Assembly: GCA_028554795.2 (NCBI GenBank)
Contig: CM068827.1
Span: forward strand, 140,119,751 to 140,183,750
DNA length: 64,000 nucleotides
Reading direction: 5' to 3'
Source: Sinohyriopsis cumingii
Lineage: Eukaryota > Mollusca > Bivalvia > Unionida > Unionidae
The position numbers and the translations under genes were made by a program. Numbering within the stretch: position 1 is the first letter of the stretch; each line of letters opens with the position of its first letter. Positions 26,090 through 37,329 of the stretch are shown here, one piece after another. Below the pieces are notes generated by a model. The model saw nothing but the letters and a program-made list of their open reading frames with translations. It did not search any database and was not told the DNA's origin.

Positions 26090-26113
26090 AAAGATCAAGA
26101 GCTCCGTATGATG
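26090..26113 (+). CDS. DNAH3: Probable 24-nt microexon of the dynein gene, just before AAA3
   Basis: The 24 nt encode KDQELRMM in phase 0, which joins without shift to the phase-0 start of the exon at 30034. The signals are unusually complete: a TACTAAC branch-point-like motif at 26050-26056, a long T-rich tract, an AG at 26088-26089, and a GTAAGA donor at 26114. In the family, a short variable linker rich in charged residues sits immediately before the conserved strand leading into AAA3, and this peptide would fill that place. The upstream exon carrying the preceding conserved tryptophans was not found in the window. Call rests on splice signals, phase and position, not on conserved residues. 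Confidence 0.55.
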
Positions 26114-26387
26114 GTAAGACTATGAAACAATGATAATTTCATAGTAGTTTCAGTTAGCGCCTTAAATATGACTTATTTTATGTTTTTATTGGGTTTTTAA
26201 CAAAAATGAGATTCTGGAAACTATTAAGGACATAGTTTAAGAGTTGAATTGACAGAATGCCATTTAAATTGACACACTTGAAAACTCCACTGTAAATACT
26301 CTATAAATTGGAATAAAAAGGAAGTTGGTGTTCTTTAAGTTAAGGGACTACTACCAGTTCTACCTGTGTTTAATGTGATGCATCCAC

Positions 26388-26545
26388 TATGACCAGTAGA
26401 GATCATTTGTTCCATAATGCATCTGAAGGTCAGAATCTACACTGTTCCCTTGGATCAAAAATGGAACAAACAAGATCTGCTAGCACTTTCTGCAGCAGAT
26501 CATGGTATATGCAGTTCCCATTTGGGTGTGTCTTATGCACAGGTA
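26388..26545. mobile_element. Palindromic foldback element, decayed copy
   Basis: Two weak hairpins: GAGATCATTTGTTCCATAAT with a diverged right arm, then AACAAGATCTGCTAGCAC against GCAGCAGATCATGG, ending TGCAGTTCCCATTTGGGTGT. Confidence 0.5.
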
Positions 26546-26696
26546 AATGTAGGTAAACATAAGTAAAAGGTATATAATGTTACCATTTACAACCAGGGTT
26601 TTTAAAGTCTGCTCAATATTTTCTGAATGTTATTGGAGTAAATGTGTTCTACACATTGGTATCATTGCTTGTTTGCTTCACATGATCACAGTTAGT

Positions 26697-27258
26697 ATCC
26701 CAACGGAAAGTATGCTTTCGTGTTAATTTACATTCAGACCTGCATAAATCACTCACAATAGATAAGGCAAGTAATTATCCTAGTGGAAAATATGCTTTGA
26801 TGTTAATTTAGCTTCAAGCCTGCAAAAATCATTCACAACGGATAAGGCAAGTAATTATCCTAATGGAAAGTATGTATTCATGTTAATTTACCTTCACATC
26901 TGCACAATACATCCACAGTGGATAAGTCAAGTAATTATCCTAGTGGAAAGTATGCATTCATGTTAATTTACCTTCAGACCTGCACAATGCATCCACAGTG
27001 GATAAAGCAAGTAATTACCCTAATGGAAAGTATGAATTCATGTTAATTTACCTTCAGACCTGCATAAAGCATTCACAATGGATAAGGCAATTAATTATTC
27101 TAGTGGAAAGCATGCATTTATGTTAATTGACCTTCAGACCTGCATAAAGCATTCACAATGGATAAGGCAAGTAATTATCCTAGTGGAAAGTATGCATTTA
27201 TATTTAATTTACCTTCAGACCTGCACAATTCATTCACAATGGATAAGGCAAGTAAGTA
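26697..27258. repeat. 80-bp tandem repeat, 7 copies
   Basis: GGAAAGTATGCATTCATGTT and following words recur at 26705, 26785, 26865, 26945, 27025, 27105 and 27185, exactly 80 bp apart. Each unit contains TTACCTTCAGACCTGCA and GGATAAGGCAAGTAATTATC. Confidence 0.95.
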
Positions 27259-27309
27259 TATGGTGTTCATAAACAACTTGGAATGTGCATGAAAGCAGAT
27301 TACTTGCAT

Positions 27310-29035
27310 GAACATGATGCATGTCATGTGAAAAATGATAGACACTCTATCCTGAACATGATGCATGTCATGTGAAAAGTCATAGACACTATACTGAACA
27401 TGATGCATGTCATGTGAAAAGTCATAGACACTATACTGAACATGATGCATGTCATGTGAAAAGTCATAGACACTATACTGAACATGATGCATGTCATGTG
27501 AAAAGTCATAGACACTTTACTGAACATGATGCATGTCATGTGAAAAGTCATAGACACTGTACTGAACATGATGCATGTCATGTGAAAAATGATAGACACT
27601 ATATTGAACATGATGCATGTCATGTGAAAAGTCATAGACACTGTACTGAACATGATGCATGTCATGTGAAAAGTCCTAGACACTATACTGAACAAGATGC
27701 ATGTCATGTGAAAAATGATAGACACTCTATCCTGAACATGATGCATGTCATGTGAAAAGTCATAGACACTGTACTGAACATGATGCATGTCATGTGAAAA
27801 GTCATAGACACTATACTGAACATGATGCATGTCATGTGAAAAGTCATAGACACTGTACTGAACATGATGCATGTCATGTGAAAAATGATAGACACTATAT
27901 TGAACATGATGCATGTCATGTGAAAAGTCATAGACACTGTACTGAACATGATGCATGTCATGTGAAAAGTCCTAGACACTATACTGAACAAGATGCATGT
28001 CATGTGAAAAATGATAGACACTCTATCCTGAACATGATGCATGTCATGTGAAAAGTCATAGACACTGTACTGAACATGATGCATGTCATGTGAAAAGTCA
28101 TAGACACTATACTGAACATGATGCATGTCATGTGAAAAGTCATAGACACTGTACTGAACATGATGCATGTCATGTGAAAAGTCATAGACACTCTATACTG
28201 AACATGATGCATGTCATATGAAAAGTCATATACACTATACTGAACATGATGCATGTCATATGAAAAGTCATATACACTATACTGAACATGATGCATGTCA
28301 TGTGAAAAGTCATAGACACTATACTGAACATGATGCATGTCATGTGAAAAATGATAGACACTCTATACTGAACATGATGCATGTCATGTGAAAAGTAATA
28401 GACACTATACTGAACATGATGCATGTCATGTGAAAAGTCAGACACTATACTGAACATGATGCATGTCATGTGAAAAGTCATATACACTGTACTGAACATG
28501 ATGCATGTCGTATGAAAATTCATATACACTATACTGAACATGATGCATGTCATGTGAAAAGTCATAGACACTATACTGAACATGATGCATGTCATGTTAA
28601 AAGTCCTAGACACTATACTGAACATGATGCATGTCATGAAAAAGTTATAGACACTATGCCAATCATGATGCATGTCATGTGGAAAGTCATAGATACTCTA
28701 TACTGATCATGATGCATGTCATCTGAAAAGTCAGAGACACTGAGACTATATCATTCATTATGCATGTCATGTGAAAAGTCATAGATGCTGAGACTACCAA
28801 TCATGATGCATGTCATGTGAAAAGTCACAGAAACTGAGACTGTAACAATCATGATGCATGTCATGTGAAAAGTCAGAGAGACTGAGACTATATCATTCAT
28901 GATGCATGTCATATGAAAAGTCATAGGCACTGAGACTATACCAATCATGATGCATGTCATGTAAAAAAATTGTAGACAATCTACACTGATCCTGATGCAT
29001 TTCACATGAAAAGTCGTAGACACTTTGTAACAATC
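27310..29035. repeat. 42-bp minisatellite, about 40 copies, open on both strands
   Basis: The unit contains ACATGATGCATGTCATGTGA and AAAGTCATAGACACTATACT. Since 42 is 14 codons, long open frames arise on both strands (up to 210 codons on -, 127 on +). They have no start context, domain or splice structure and are artefacts. ACATGA...TCATGT in each unit can form a 6-bp stem with a 6-nt loop. The AAAAATGATAGACAC variant block recurs at 27711 and 28007 (296-bp higher-order unit). Units after 28620 are diverged. Confidence 0.96.
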
Positions 29036-29889
29036 ATGGACACATTTCATAATAATTCTCATGACTAGGAAAGATTTTTGGTCATCATATCTTTTTTCTG
29101 TTCCATCACCCATGATAACTGAAGCCAAATAGAGAGAAAATTATGCAGTCTTTAACAATGTCATTTCTCTGCATACCAGCAACATATTCCATGATAGTTT
29201 TAATTTCATTTTTTCCATACATTATATTTATAATTTTCGTTTAGTTCATAGAACAATGGAGAAACATTAATATCATATATTGTGATACAGTATGGTTAGT
29301 TTTCAGTTTCTTTTGCAATTCTTGTCAGTTTCAGGAAGTTATGGTGGTAGGATACTGTAATTACTCACTTGTGGAAAGCTTTTACCCAGGTGTTCTAGAG
29401 CAAAGTACATTGACAGATTAGTGTTTTCTAGTGGTGTTATCACATAATCAAAAATAGTTAGACACATAAAACAACCAAGCATTCTGTTATGATTTTCCAT
29501 AATCAAATAAAAAAGATTATAGTTCGTGGGGTTTTGTGTTTTTTTTTTCTTCATTTATTTACTTTTTGGGATAAAATCATCCAGAAAATGGTAAAAACAA
29601 ATCAATAATATCTTCCAGTCTGTACAGCTCTCCATCGTTTGTTACAGTTTTAGTGCTAATAGCATCGCAGACAATAAAACATGCTCGTAAACTGTTCAAC
29701 TTTATACAATACAAAAAAATTAACCATTACTCAATATGTGAAAGTGAGATAGTCAGCAAAATAATTTAGAAAATATCTATGATTAGTATCAATGTTGAAC
29801 AGTTACTATAAACCAGTCAGTACTCTCTTATTTTCAACATGTTGCCATCAATATTGTCTATGCAGTGTTTGAAGTCACAAGTAGAATGA
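29036..29889. other. Intron, non-coding
   Basis: AT-rich; nothing recognisable besides short frames. Confidence 0.45.
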
Positions 29890-29985
29890 ACACTGTAGAC
29901 AGGGCCTGATTGGCTAGCACATTATGTGATGGCCGATCTTGGTCTATGCTCACATTTCACATTTTGGTTCCTTGTTATAAGTAAA
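29890..29985. mobile_element. Palindromic foldback element, single decayed copy
   Basis: GTAGACAGGGCCTGATTGGC pairs with GATGGCCGATCTTGGTCTAT across GCACATTATGTG, which is itself near-palindromic. It lies 50 bp upstream of the acceptor of exon a. Confidence 0.55.
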
Positions 29986-30033
29986 TACAGTACCTGCAGA
30001 GACATATTTTGACCATACCTGTACTATTTTCAG

Positions 30034-30272
30034 ATAAACAATTTGATAATCAATACGAGTGAGACGGAGCGCCAGAAGTACTTCCTTGAGAGGTTGCTGT
30101 TGAAGGAGACACCTGTGTTATTCGTTGGACCAACAGGGACTGGCAAGAGTGCTATCACCAACAGCTTTCTGCTACAGCTGCCCAAAGACAAATATATTAT
30201 TAACAATGTGAACTTCTCTGCACAGACATCAGCCAATCAGACACAAGATATTATCTTCTCTAAGCTAGATAG
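30034..30272 (+). CDS. DNAH3: Dynein heavy chain exon a: AAA3 Walker A
   Basis: The exon starts after a TTTCAG acceptor in phase 0 and ends in phase 2 before a GTTTGA donor. It encodes 79 complete codons. Residues 32-39 are GPTGTGKS, the P-loop of the third AAA module (30127-30150), which binds nucleotide. Further on, NFSAQTSANQTQDII is the dynein-specific stretch that follows this P-loop in all axonemal heavy chains. AAA3 nucleotide state gates motor activity in dyneins generally. The last two bases complete an arginine codon with the first base of the next exon at 35301, about 5 kb downstream. The reading frame runs open past the donor to 30324, but that extension has no family resemblance. 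Confidence 0.93.
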
Positions 30273-30934
30273 GTTTGATATCTTTAATCAATTCAGAATA
30301 ATATTTCATGATTTTTTTGTGTAAATTTTTGAATGCTTTTTCTAGATGTTCAAATGTATAAGTAAAAACTGGTGTGTATGGTTATATATATGAATACATT
30401 AAGAACTTAATAATGATTTACTTTAAAGTTTATTTAGATTCACAAAAGAAAATCTGTTTATGGTGAGCCTTTTGCATTTGCTGAAATATGTTTTGAAAAA
30501 TTCAGTGCAAAAGTGTACCCCCCAATGAAATTAATTGGACTAAATACTATCTTAGAATCTCTGATTCAGTTTTACTGCAAGAAAGCTCATAATAAAATTG
30601 TTTATTATATATTTAATAATAGTATATTACAATTTATTAGTGTGAGAAAAATTTATATTGCTGGAGTGCAATATAAATGGCATAACTGTTCAAAATCACC
30701 CCTGGAACTCATTTCTTTCCCACTTAGGAAAAAAAAATTCTTCCTTTTTTTGTCTGTTTCTTAGTTTCCATCTCCACATTATAAACACTTCATAATTAAA
30801 ATATGACTGCAAATTACATTTATGAGAGTGTTGAGGAAGTGCCATTGAAAAGGAAAATGTCTAAAAACAATCTCCAAACTACAACAAGCAAATTTAAAAT
30901 ATTAGCTTTATTTTCCACCTGAATCCTCTGATTA
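30273..30934. other. Intron start after exon a
   Basis: Non-coding AT-rich sequence. The frame at 30513-30764 shows no dynein or other similarity. Confidence 0.5.
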
Positions 30935-31850
30935 TGCCAATTGTCATTGAATTTACCATGATCTGTTTCTACTTGGTGTTCAGTGTTGACTGAATTTACC
31001 ATGATCTGTTTCTACTTGATATTCAGTGTTGACTGAATTTACCATGATCTGTTTCTACTTGATATTCAGTGTTGCCAATTGTCATTGAATTTACCATGAT
31101 CTGTTTCTACTTGATATTCAGTGTTGACTGAATTTACCATATGTTTCTACTTGATATTCAGTGTGTTGACTGAATTTACCTTGATCTGTTTCTACTTGAT
31201 ATTCAGTGTTGCCAATTGTTAATGAAATTACCATGATCTGTTTCTACTTGATATTCAGTGTTGACTGAATTTACCATGATCTGTTTCTACTTGATATTCA
31301 GTGTTGACTGAATTTACCATGATCTGTTTCTACTTGATATTCATTGTTGCCAATTGTCATTGAATTTACAGTGATCTGTCTCTACTTGGTATTCAGTGTT
31401 GCCAATTATTATTGACTGAACTTACCATGACCTGTTTTTATTTGGTATTTTGGTGTCCTCTCTTGTCATGGACTGAATTTTCCATGATCTATTTCTATTT
31501 GGTATTCGGTGTCCCCTCTTGTCATGGACTGAATTTGCCATGATTTGTTTCTATTTGGTATTCAGTGTCCCCTCTTGTCATGGACTGAATTTACCATGAT
31601 CTGTTTCTGTTTGGTATTCAGTGTTCCCTCTTGTCATGGACTGAATTTGCCATGATCTGTTCCTATTTGGTATTCGGTGTCCAGTCTTGTCATTGATTGA
31701 ACTTACCATGATCTGCTTCTATTTGATATACAGTGTTGCCTATTGTCATTGACTGAATTTACAGGTACCTGTTTCTATTTGATATTGTGTTTCCTCCCTT
31801 TGTCATGGACTGAATTTACCATGACCTGGTTCTTTTAATGATTCAGTGTC
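30935..31850. repeat. Mixed minisatellite, 43-bp then about 60-bp units
   Basis: The first part repeats TGAATTTACCATGATCTGTT with TCTACTTGATATTCAGTGTT at 43 bp, with occasional GCCAATTGTCAT inserts. From about 31440 units carry CCCCTCTTGTCATGGAC, giving about 60-bp spacing. The two phases look like successive expansions from one ancestor. Confidence 0.88.
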
Positions 31851-31980
31851 ATCATTTGTCTAAGCACCTCATTAACTCTATTATGATAATCAAGAGTTTT
31901 GCATTTAGATGTTTGAATATAATAAAGAAACTTGGTTAACTAGAGATTTTATTTCCCCTTGTACTCATACTTGTGTTTGT

Positions 31981-32335
31981 AAGTATGAGAGGAATCTGGC
32001 ATGGAATAGTGGTGATTGTAAGCATGGGAGAAATCTGGCAAGAAATAGTGTTGATTGTAAGCTTGAGGGATATCTGGCATGGAATAGTGGTGATTGTAAG
32101 CATGGGAGAAATCTGGCATGAAATAGTGTTGATTGTAAGCTTGAGGGATATCTGGCATGGAATAGTGGTGATTGTAAGCTTGAGGGATATCTGACATGGA
32201 ATAGTGGTGATTGTAAGCATGAGAGAAATCTGGCATGGAATAGCGGTGATTGTAAGCATGAAATAATATTTTCTATGGATTATTGTTGACTGTAAGCATG
32301 AGAGAAATTAAGTATGGATTAGTGTTGATTGTAAA
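31981..32335. repeat. 39-bp minisatellite, 9 copies
   Basis: Units of GATTGTAAGCATGGGAGAAA plus TCTGGCATGGAATAGTGGT, alternating GGGAGAAAT and GAGGGATAT variants (78-bp alternation). Thirty-nine is 13 codons, which explains open frames on both strands. Confidence 0.94.
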
Positions 32336-32932
32336 CTAAACTCAAGTGACTAAACATTGTTTTGAAGCATCTTTTACTGAACTAGACTGGCAGTTTCTAT
32401 AGGTCACAGAATTAAAGTTTGAATGCAGAAATAAAATAAATAAATATGCAAACCATACCAGGTAAACTAAGATTGGTTAAAATCTTTATTATAAAGATGT
32501 TCATCTGTGAAGGCTGTCAGTTCTTATAACTATGTGATGCAAGACACATGTGAACAATGTTCATTATATAAATTAATGCAAGAGAGGTGTTCATAAAATT
32601 AAACACTATTTAAGGCATCAGACATTGGAGAAAGGTAAGTTAAAAGCTACAAATTTCAGAACTTTCTGATATCAATATTGAAGTATGGTTTAATTTTCAT
32701 TATCAGTGTTAAACAAATTGGCATAGACAGAATAGCAAAATTTCATGCATATTAATGTTTTCCAGCTTTACCTAAATATATAATTAAACAGAAATTCTTT
32801 GTTTTCAGTAGAGATAAGGAAACATTTTAAGGTCACTACTGGCTTCTCAGAAATTGTTGATATATATCATGATCACCATTGAAGATATAAAAGAATCAAT
32901 GTACAAGACTTAGTAATTTCATTCAACAATTT
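32336..32932. other. Intron, non-coding
   Basis: AT-rich; no supported feature. Confidence 0.45.
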
Positions 32933-33955
32933 GTAATTACTGTCCTGATTGTCATTTATACTTACTGTCCTGATTGTCACTTATAATTACTGTCCTGATT
33001 GTCACTTATAATTACTGTCCTGATTGTCACTTATAATTACTGTCCTGATTGTCATTTATAATTACTGTCCTGACTGTCATTTATAATTACTATCCTGATT
33101 GTCATTTATAATTGCTGTCTTGATTGTCACTTATAATTACTGTCCTGATTGTCACTTATAATTACTGTCCTGATTGTTATTTATAATTACTGTCCTGATT
33201 GTCATTTATAACTACTGTCCTTATTGTCATTTATAATTACTGTCCTGATTGTCATTTATAATTACTGTCCTGATTGTCACTTATAATTACTGTCCTGATT
33301 GTCATTTATAATTACTGTCCTGATTGTCACTTATAATTACTGTCCTGATTGTCACTTATAATTACTGTCCTGATTGTTATTTATAATTACTGTCCTGATT
33401 GTCATTTATAACTACTGTCCTTATTGTCATTTATAATTACTGTCCTGATTGTCACTTATAATTACTGTCCTGATTGTCACTTATAATTACTGTCCTGATT
33501 GTTATTTATAATTACTGTCCTGATTGTTATTTATAATTACTGTCCTGATTGTCATTTATAACTACTGTCCTTATTGTCTTTTATAAATACTGTCCTGATT
33601 GTCATTTATAATTACTGTCCTGATTGTCATTTATAACTACTATCCTGATTGTCATTTATAATTACTGTCCTGATTGTCACTTATAATTACTGTCCTGATT
33701 GTCACTTATAATTACTGTCCTGATTGTCATTTATAATTACTGTCCTGATTGTCACTTATAATTACTGTCCTGATTGTCATTTATAATTGCTGTCCTGATT
33801 GTCATTTATAATTACTGTCCTGATTGGCACTTATAATTACTGCCCTAATTGTCACTTATAATTACTGTCCTGATTGTCATTTATAACTACTGTCCTGATT
33901 GTCATTTATAATTGCTGTCCTGATTGTTATTTATAATTACTGTCCTGATTGTCAC
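32933..33955. repeat. 25-bp minisatellite, about 41 copies
   Basis: The unit is TTACTGTCCTGATTGTCACT plus TATAA; CAC/CAT/TAT variants occur. ACTACTGTCCTTATTGTC recurs at 33211, 33411 and 33561, indicating block duplications of 200 and 150 bp (8 and 6 units). Confidence 0.96.
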
Positions 33956-35300
33956 CACGTGGCCTCTTACAGTGTTGTTCCCATTTCGGACCAATTGGAA
34001 GCAGTCTGATTGTATAATAGCTTTTCCAGTGTCCAGAGGTAATTTTTTGGAAAAATTGTTGTTCACATCAGTATTTGCAATGCTAAGTTTTAATGTTTAA
34101 AATAAGAATTTAACAAAATAAAAAGTTGAATTCTTGTTATGTGTGTTCTAAGGGATGCAACTCCCAAAGTTAAGGAAATGTACAGAATTATTCTGATGTT
34201 ATCAAAAACAGCAAACTACATCTGTTGTCTGAATAAACTGGACTTGCCCATGCAAGTATGGCAACATGTTAGTAATGTAAAATTTTTGAAAAAAAGTACA
34301 GATTTTAAGTGTTATGAACCCTCCAGTGACAGTCAGGTTAGAAATTTTATATTGATGAATGAAATGACAGTGCATTTTTTTATATTGTTAATATTTTTCA
34401 TCTTTAAAATAAGTATAGGGTACAGACAATAGGGAGGGTGAGCAATACCATATTTGTATTGATTCTGTATCTGGAGCAAGCTTACCTCGTGTCAGCTTTC
34501 TTTTCTGTGCCAATTTGTTTCTTTTCTGACTTGTGGCCATTTCAAAACATTCCATGCCTATGAAAAGCAAACCAGTAGGAGCAGTAAACGTTTTGGAGGA
34601 CCAGGAACTTTTTGAGAAATTTAGGGAAAGTGGAAACACTGATCAACTACAAGCAGTTTCAACCAGTTTTCTAACAGTCCAATTCACCAAATTAAAATGA
34701 TGACAGCGTGAGAGTTTAGGCATTTTGAGCAAGTAAATGAATTCCAATTTCAGTTAAAAATGTGACTTATATGAGATGATAGCCTCCACAATGAAAATTC
34801 TGGTAAATACTGGTGCAGTCTCTACAAGACATTGAGGTAATTTTCTGCAAGGTATTATGGATCATGACAGATGTCAGGTCATTTGCGCGAATTTCCAATG
34901 ATAAAAGGGAAGACAAGTTACATTATGACATTTTACCAGTTTTATCCGCAATGACTTGCAGGAAATTATCCACAATGACTTGCAGAAAATTACCCATAGT
35001 GACTTGCAGAAAATTACCCACAGAGACTTGTGAAAATGGCTGATTTGTACATGAATTTGTGTGTGCTGTTGCCGTCTACATATAGTACATATCACTGAAA
35101 TTGAAATTTTTTTGCTTGCTCAGAATAATGGAGCCTGATAGTTAGAAATTGGTCAAATATGTTTCTTTAGAAAACTGGAAGGTACCGTATACCTACTTGA
35201 CTGTGTAGAAATAGAATTTAGATGTGTTCCCTACATGGATAAATATTTCAAGCATCCACTTAACATTTAACTCACACATACTAATGATTGCGTGTCACAG
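33956..35300. other. Intron before exon b, with a small 24-bp tandem
   Basis: Non-coding. At 34944-35034 about four copies of a 24-bp unit (AATGACTTGCAGGAAATTAT-like) occur. The acceptor of exon b follows at 35300. Confidence 0.6.
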
Positions 35301-35450
35301 GAGGAAGAAGGGGATCTATGGACCACCAGTAGGAAAGAAGACAATTGTGTTTGTAGATGACCTCAATATGCCGGCCAAGGAGAAATATGGAGCCCAGCCT
35401 CCTATTGAAGTACTCAGACAGTGGATTGATCAAGGATACTGGTTTGACAG
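35301..35450 (+). CDS. DNAH3: Dynein heavy chain exon b: AAA3 Walker B
   Basis: Acceptor CACAG at 35296-35300, donor GTAAAC at 35451; 150 nt, entering and leaving in phase 2. The exon reads RKKGIYGPPVGKK, then IVFVDDLNMP, where DD at 35356-35361 is the acidic Walker B pair of AAA3, then YGAQPPIEVLRQWIDQGYWFDR. This is one of the best conserved blocks in axonemal dyneins, and the WIDQGYWFD ending resembles the DNAH3 branch. The last two bases plus the first base of the next exon give an arginine. Confidence 0.95.
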
Positions 35451-36323
35451 GTAAACCAGAGAGAAACCTTTAGAGAACCAATCTGATATGCTGGGCTGAC
35501 CTTTGCCCTAATGATCTAAAACAGTCAGATTAATGGGTATGTCTGAATGACCTTTCATTAGCAAATAAATTTCTGTCAAGCTCCTTCAGTGAAGCTATTT
35601 CATCCAGTTTGTGGAAAACATAAAAAGTATCAAAAGTAAAGTCGACAGACAAACCAAATGGTGTATGAAATGTGGATTTTTATTGATTGGAAAATCTTTT
35701 TAAAATCACTTGGTAGTGCTGGGGTTATTCAGACATGTCCTTTACACCATTGTTTCATTATGTTACATTGTAAATCAACATAGCGTAAGGATTTTATTTT
35801 AATCAAATTAAACTATGATTCCAGATTTGCACTGAATTTAATGAGACATTCTGGATAGGTACCCAACTTTAGCCTATGCTATTTTGAGTAATACACTGTT
35901 TTGCCGTAAGCTTATTCATTTTGATGTATGTTTTATTTTTCCTTAAGTTACCATCTTCAGTGTGTTTATCTTTTCATTAGTTTTGAATATGTAAATAATG
36001 TGTCTTTTTAGAATGAATATTTCATGATTAAAAGAATGGGATAAAAAATAAAACTTTATATTACCGTATTTATTCCAGTGATAAGGCCATATGATGATAA
36101 ATTTTATCCACCAGTTTTAAAATATTTTCTTAAAATACCTTAGTCTCATAATAAGCCCTCTCTCCCTTTTTTGGCAAATTTGATTAAACTGGCCCCCTGT
36201 TCTTATCATGGAGGAAATCATGTTGGTATTTCCATTTTGAAAGTCTATAAAAAATAATGGCAGTGTTTGATCTTTTCATTTTTTTAAACAAATATATGAA
36301 TGCATTTTTATCCCTGAAAACAG
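35451..36323. other. Intron between exons b and c
   Basis: Non-coding. 36062-36215 begins CCGTATTTATTCCAGTGATA and has ATAAGCCCTCTCTCC, resembling one end of an old TIR element, but no matching second end was found. Confidence 0.45.
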
Positions 36324-36540
36324 AAAGGATACCAGCATCCTAGAGCTAGAAGATATCATGATGGTGTGTGCAATGGGTCCTCCAGGAGGTGGGAGGAATG
36401 ATGTCACGCCGCGCTTCCTGCGGCATTTTAATATTATCAGCATTGAATCGTTTGATGAAGAGACTATGAAGAATATTTTTTCTCCAATGGTGGACTGGCA
36501 CTTCACGATATTTGAGGCTGCTCAGAGGAAATACTCTAGG
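36324..36540 (+). CDS. DNAH3: Dynein heavy chain exon c: AAA3 sensor I and arm
   Basis: Acceptor AACAG at 36319-36323, donor GTGAGC at 36541; 217 nt, entering phase 2 and leaving phase 0. It carries the sensor-I block [10 protein letters not shown] (about 36370-36399), followed by [19 protein letters not shown] and a short SPMVDWHF segment typical of DNAH3-like chains. Its end, rich in charged residues, is the least conserved part of the module. The donor could in principle be shifted by one base, but only the boundary at 36540 keeps phase with the exon at 39874. Confidence 0.93.
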
Positions 36541-36927
36541 GTGAGCTTTGTGCTGTATTTTCTAGCGTACACACACACACACAGAGGACACATACAGACA
36601 GCAAAGACACTGATTTTCAGCTTCATATTGGTTTGTCTTGCCAGTTCTTTTCAGCAGCATTGAGTCAGTTATTTCTTTTCAAAGTTCTAAACAAAAGATC
36701 TAAGATTTTGAAATTTAAATTATTTATGTCTTTCTAAGGAGGTTTGAAAAACAGCAATCAGCATAGACTTTGAACACATTTGTTCCAAAGCAAGAATCCT
36801 GTGAAAATAAATCCTTACGTTAATGCTTTCTGGAGGAGAGGGGAAAGCATATGCTAAATTTGGTGTGCAAGAGATCAGTCAAGGAATTATTACTAAAGGT
36901 CAATTTGGAGATGACTGAATAAATATA
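36541..36927. other. Intron start after exon c
   Basis: A short CA run at 36571-36582; otherwise nothing recognisable. Confidence 0.45.
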
Positions 36928-37098
36928 ATAATTAGATGACCGGAATGGTTATATGCCTCTAATAATTAGACAGATGACCGGAATGGTTATATGCCTCTAA
37001 TAATTAGACAGATGACCAGAATGGTTATATGCCTCTAATAATTAGACAGATGACCAGAATGGTTATATGCCTCTAATAATTAGATAGATGACTGGAAT
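36928..37098. repeat. 38-bp minisatellite, 4.5 copies
   Basis: Units of AGATGACCGGAATGGTTATA plus TGCCTCTAATAATTAGAC, nearly identical. Confidence 0.9.
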
Positions 37099-37329
37099 GG
37101 TTTCAGAAGTTGAGAACCTTTGTTACGATTTGCCAGTTTTTAGGAATGTCCATGTCCAGTGTTCTGTTTGAAATGGATTGGTTTATGGTGTATTTTTGGA
37201 TGATAAAGAAGTAAAGTAATTTTAATGTTTAAGTAATGAAAGTATTTTGAAAGCTGATTTTAAAAGGTGAAACAGTGTTTGAAATGATAGGATACCTTTA
37301 TGGGTATTATATGTGGAACGATTAATACA

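Noticed and set aside
27324-27956. Open frames of 210 (-) and 127 (+) codons with HDMHHVQYSVYDFS-like periodic peptides
   Set aside because: They follow from a 42-bp repeat (14 codons) with no stop in several frames; both strands are open at once, and no start context, splice structure or domain exists.
30273-30324. Extension of exon a past its donor to 30324
   Set aside because: Residues after position 80 do not fit the family, while the exon at 35301 continues the conserved block in phase.
31936-32259. Periodic open frames on both strands over the 39-bp array
   Set aside because: Thirty-nine is 13 codons, so openness is inherited from one unit.
32933-33955. CRISPR-like regular 25-bp repeats (also the 31- and 33-bp arrays)
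   Set aside because: There are no unique spacers, repeats are contiguous, no cas genes are present, and the DNA is eukaryotic.
34388-34639. 83-codon frame on the - strand
   Set aside because: No recognisable domain, no splice signals, and it lies inside a dynein intron on the opposite strand.
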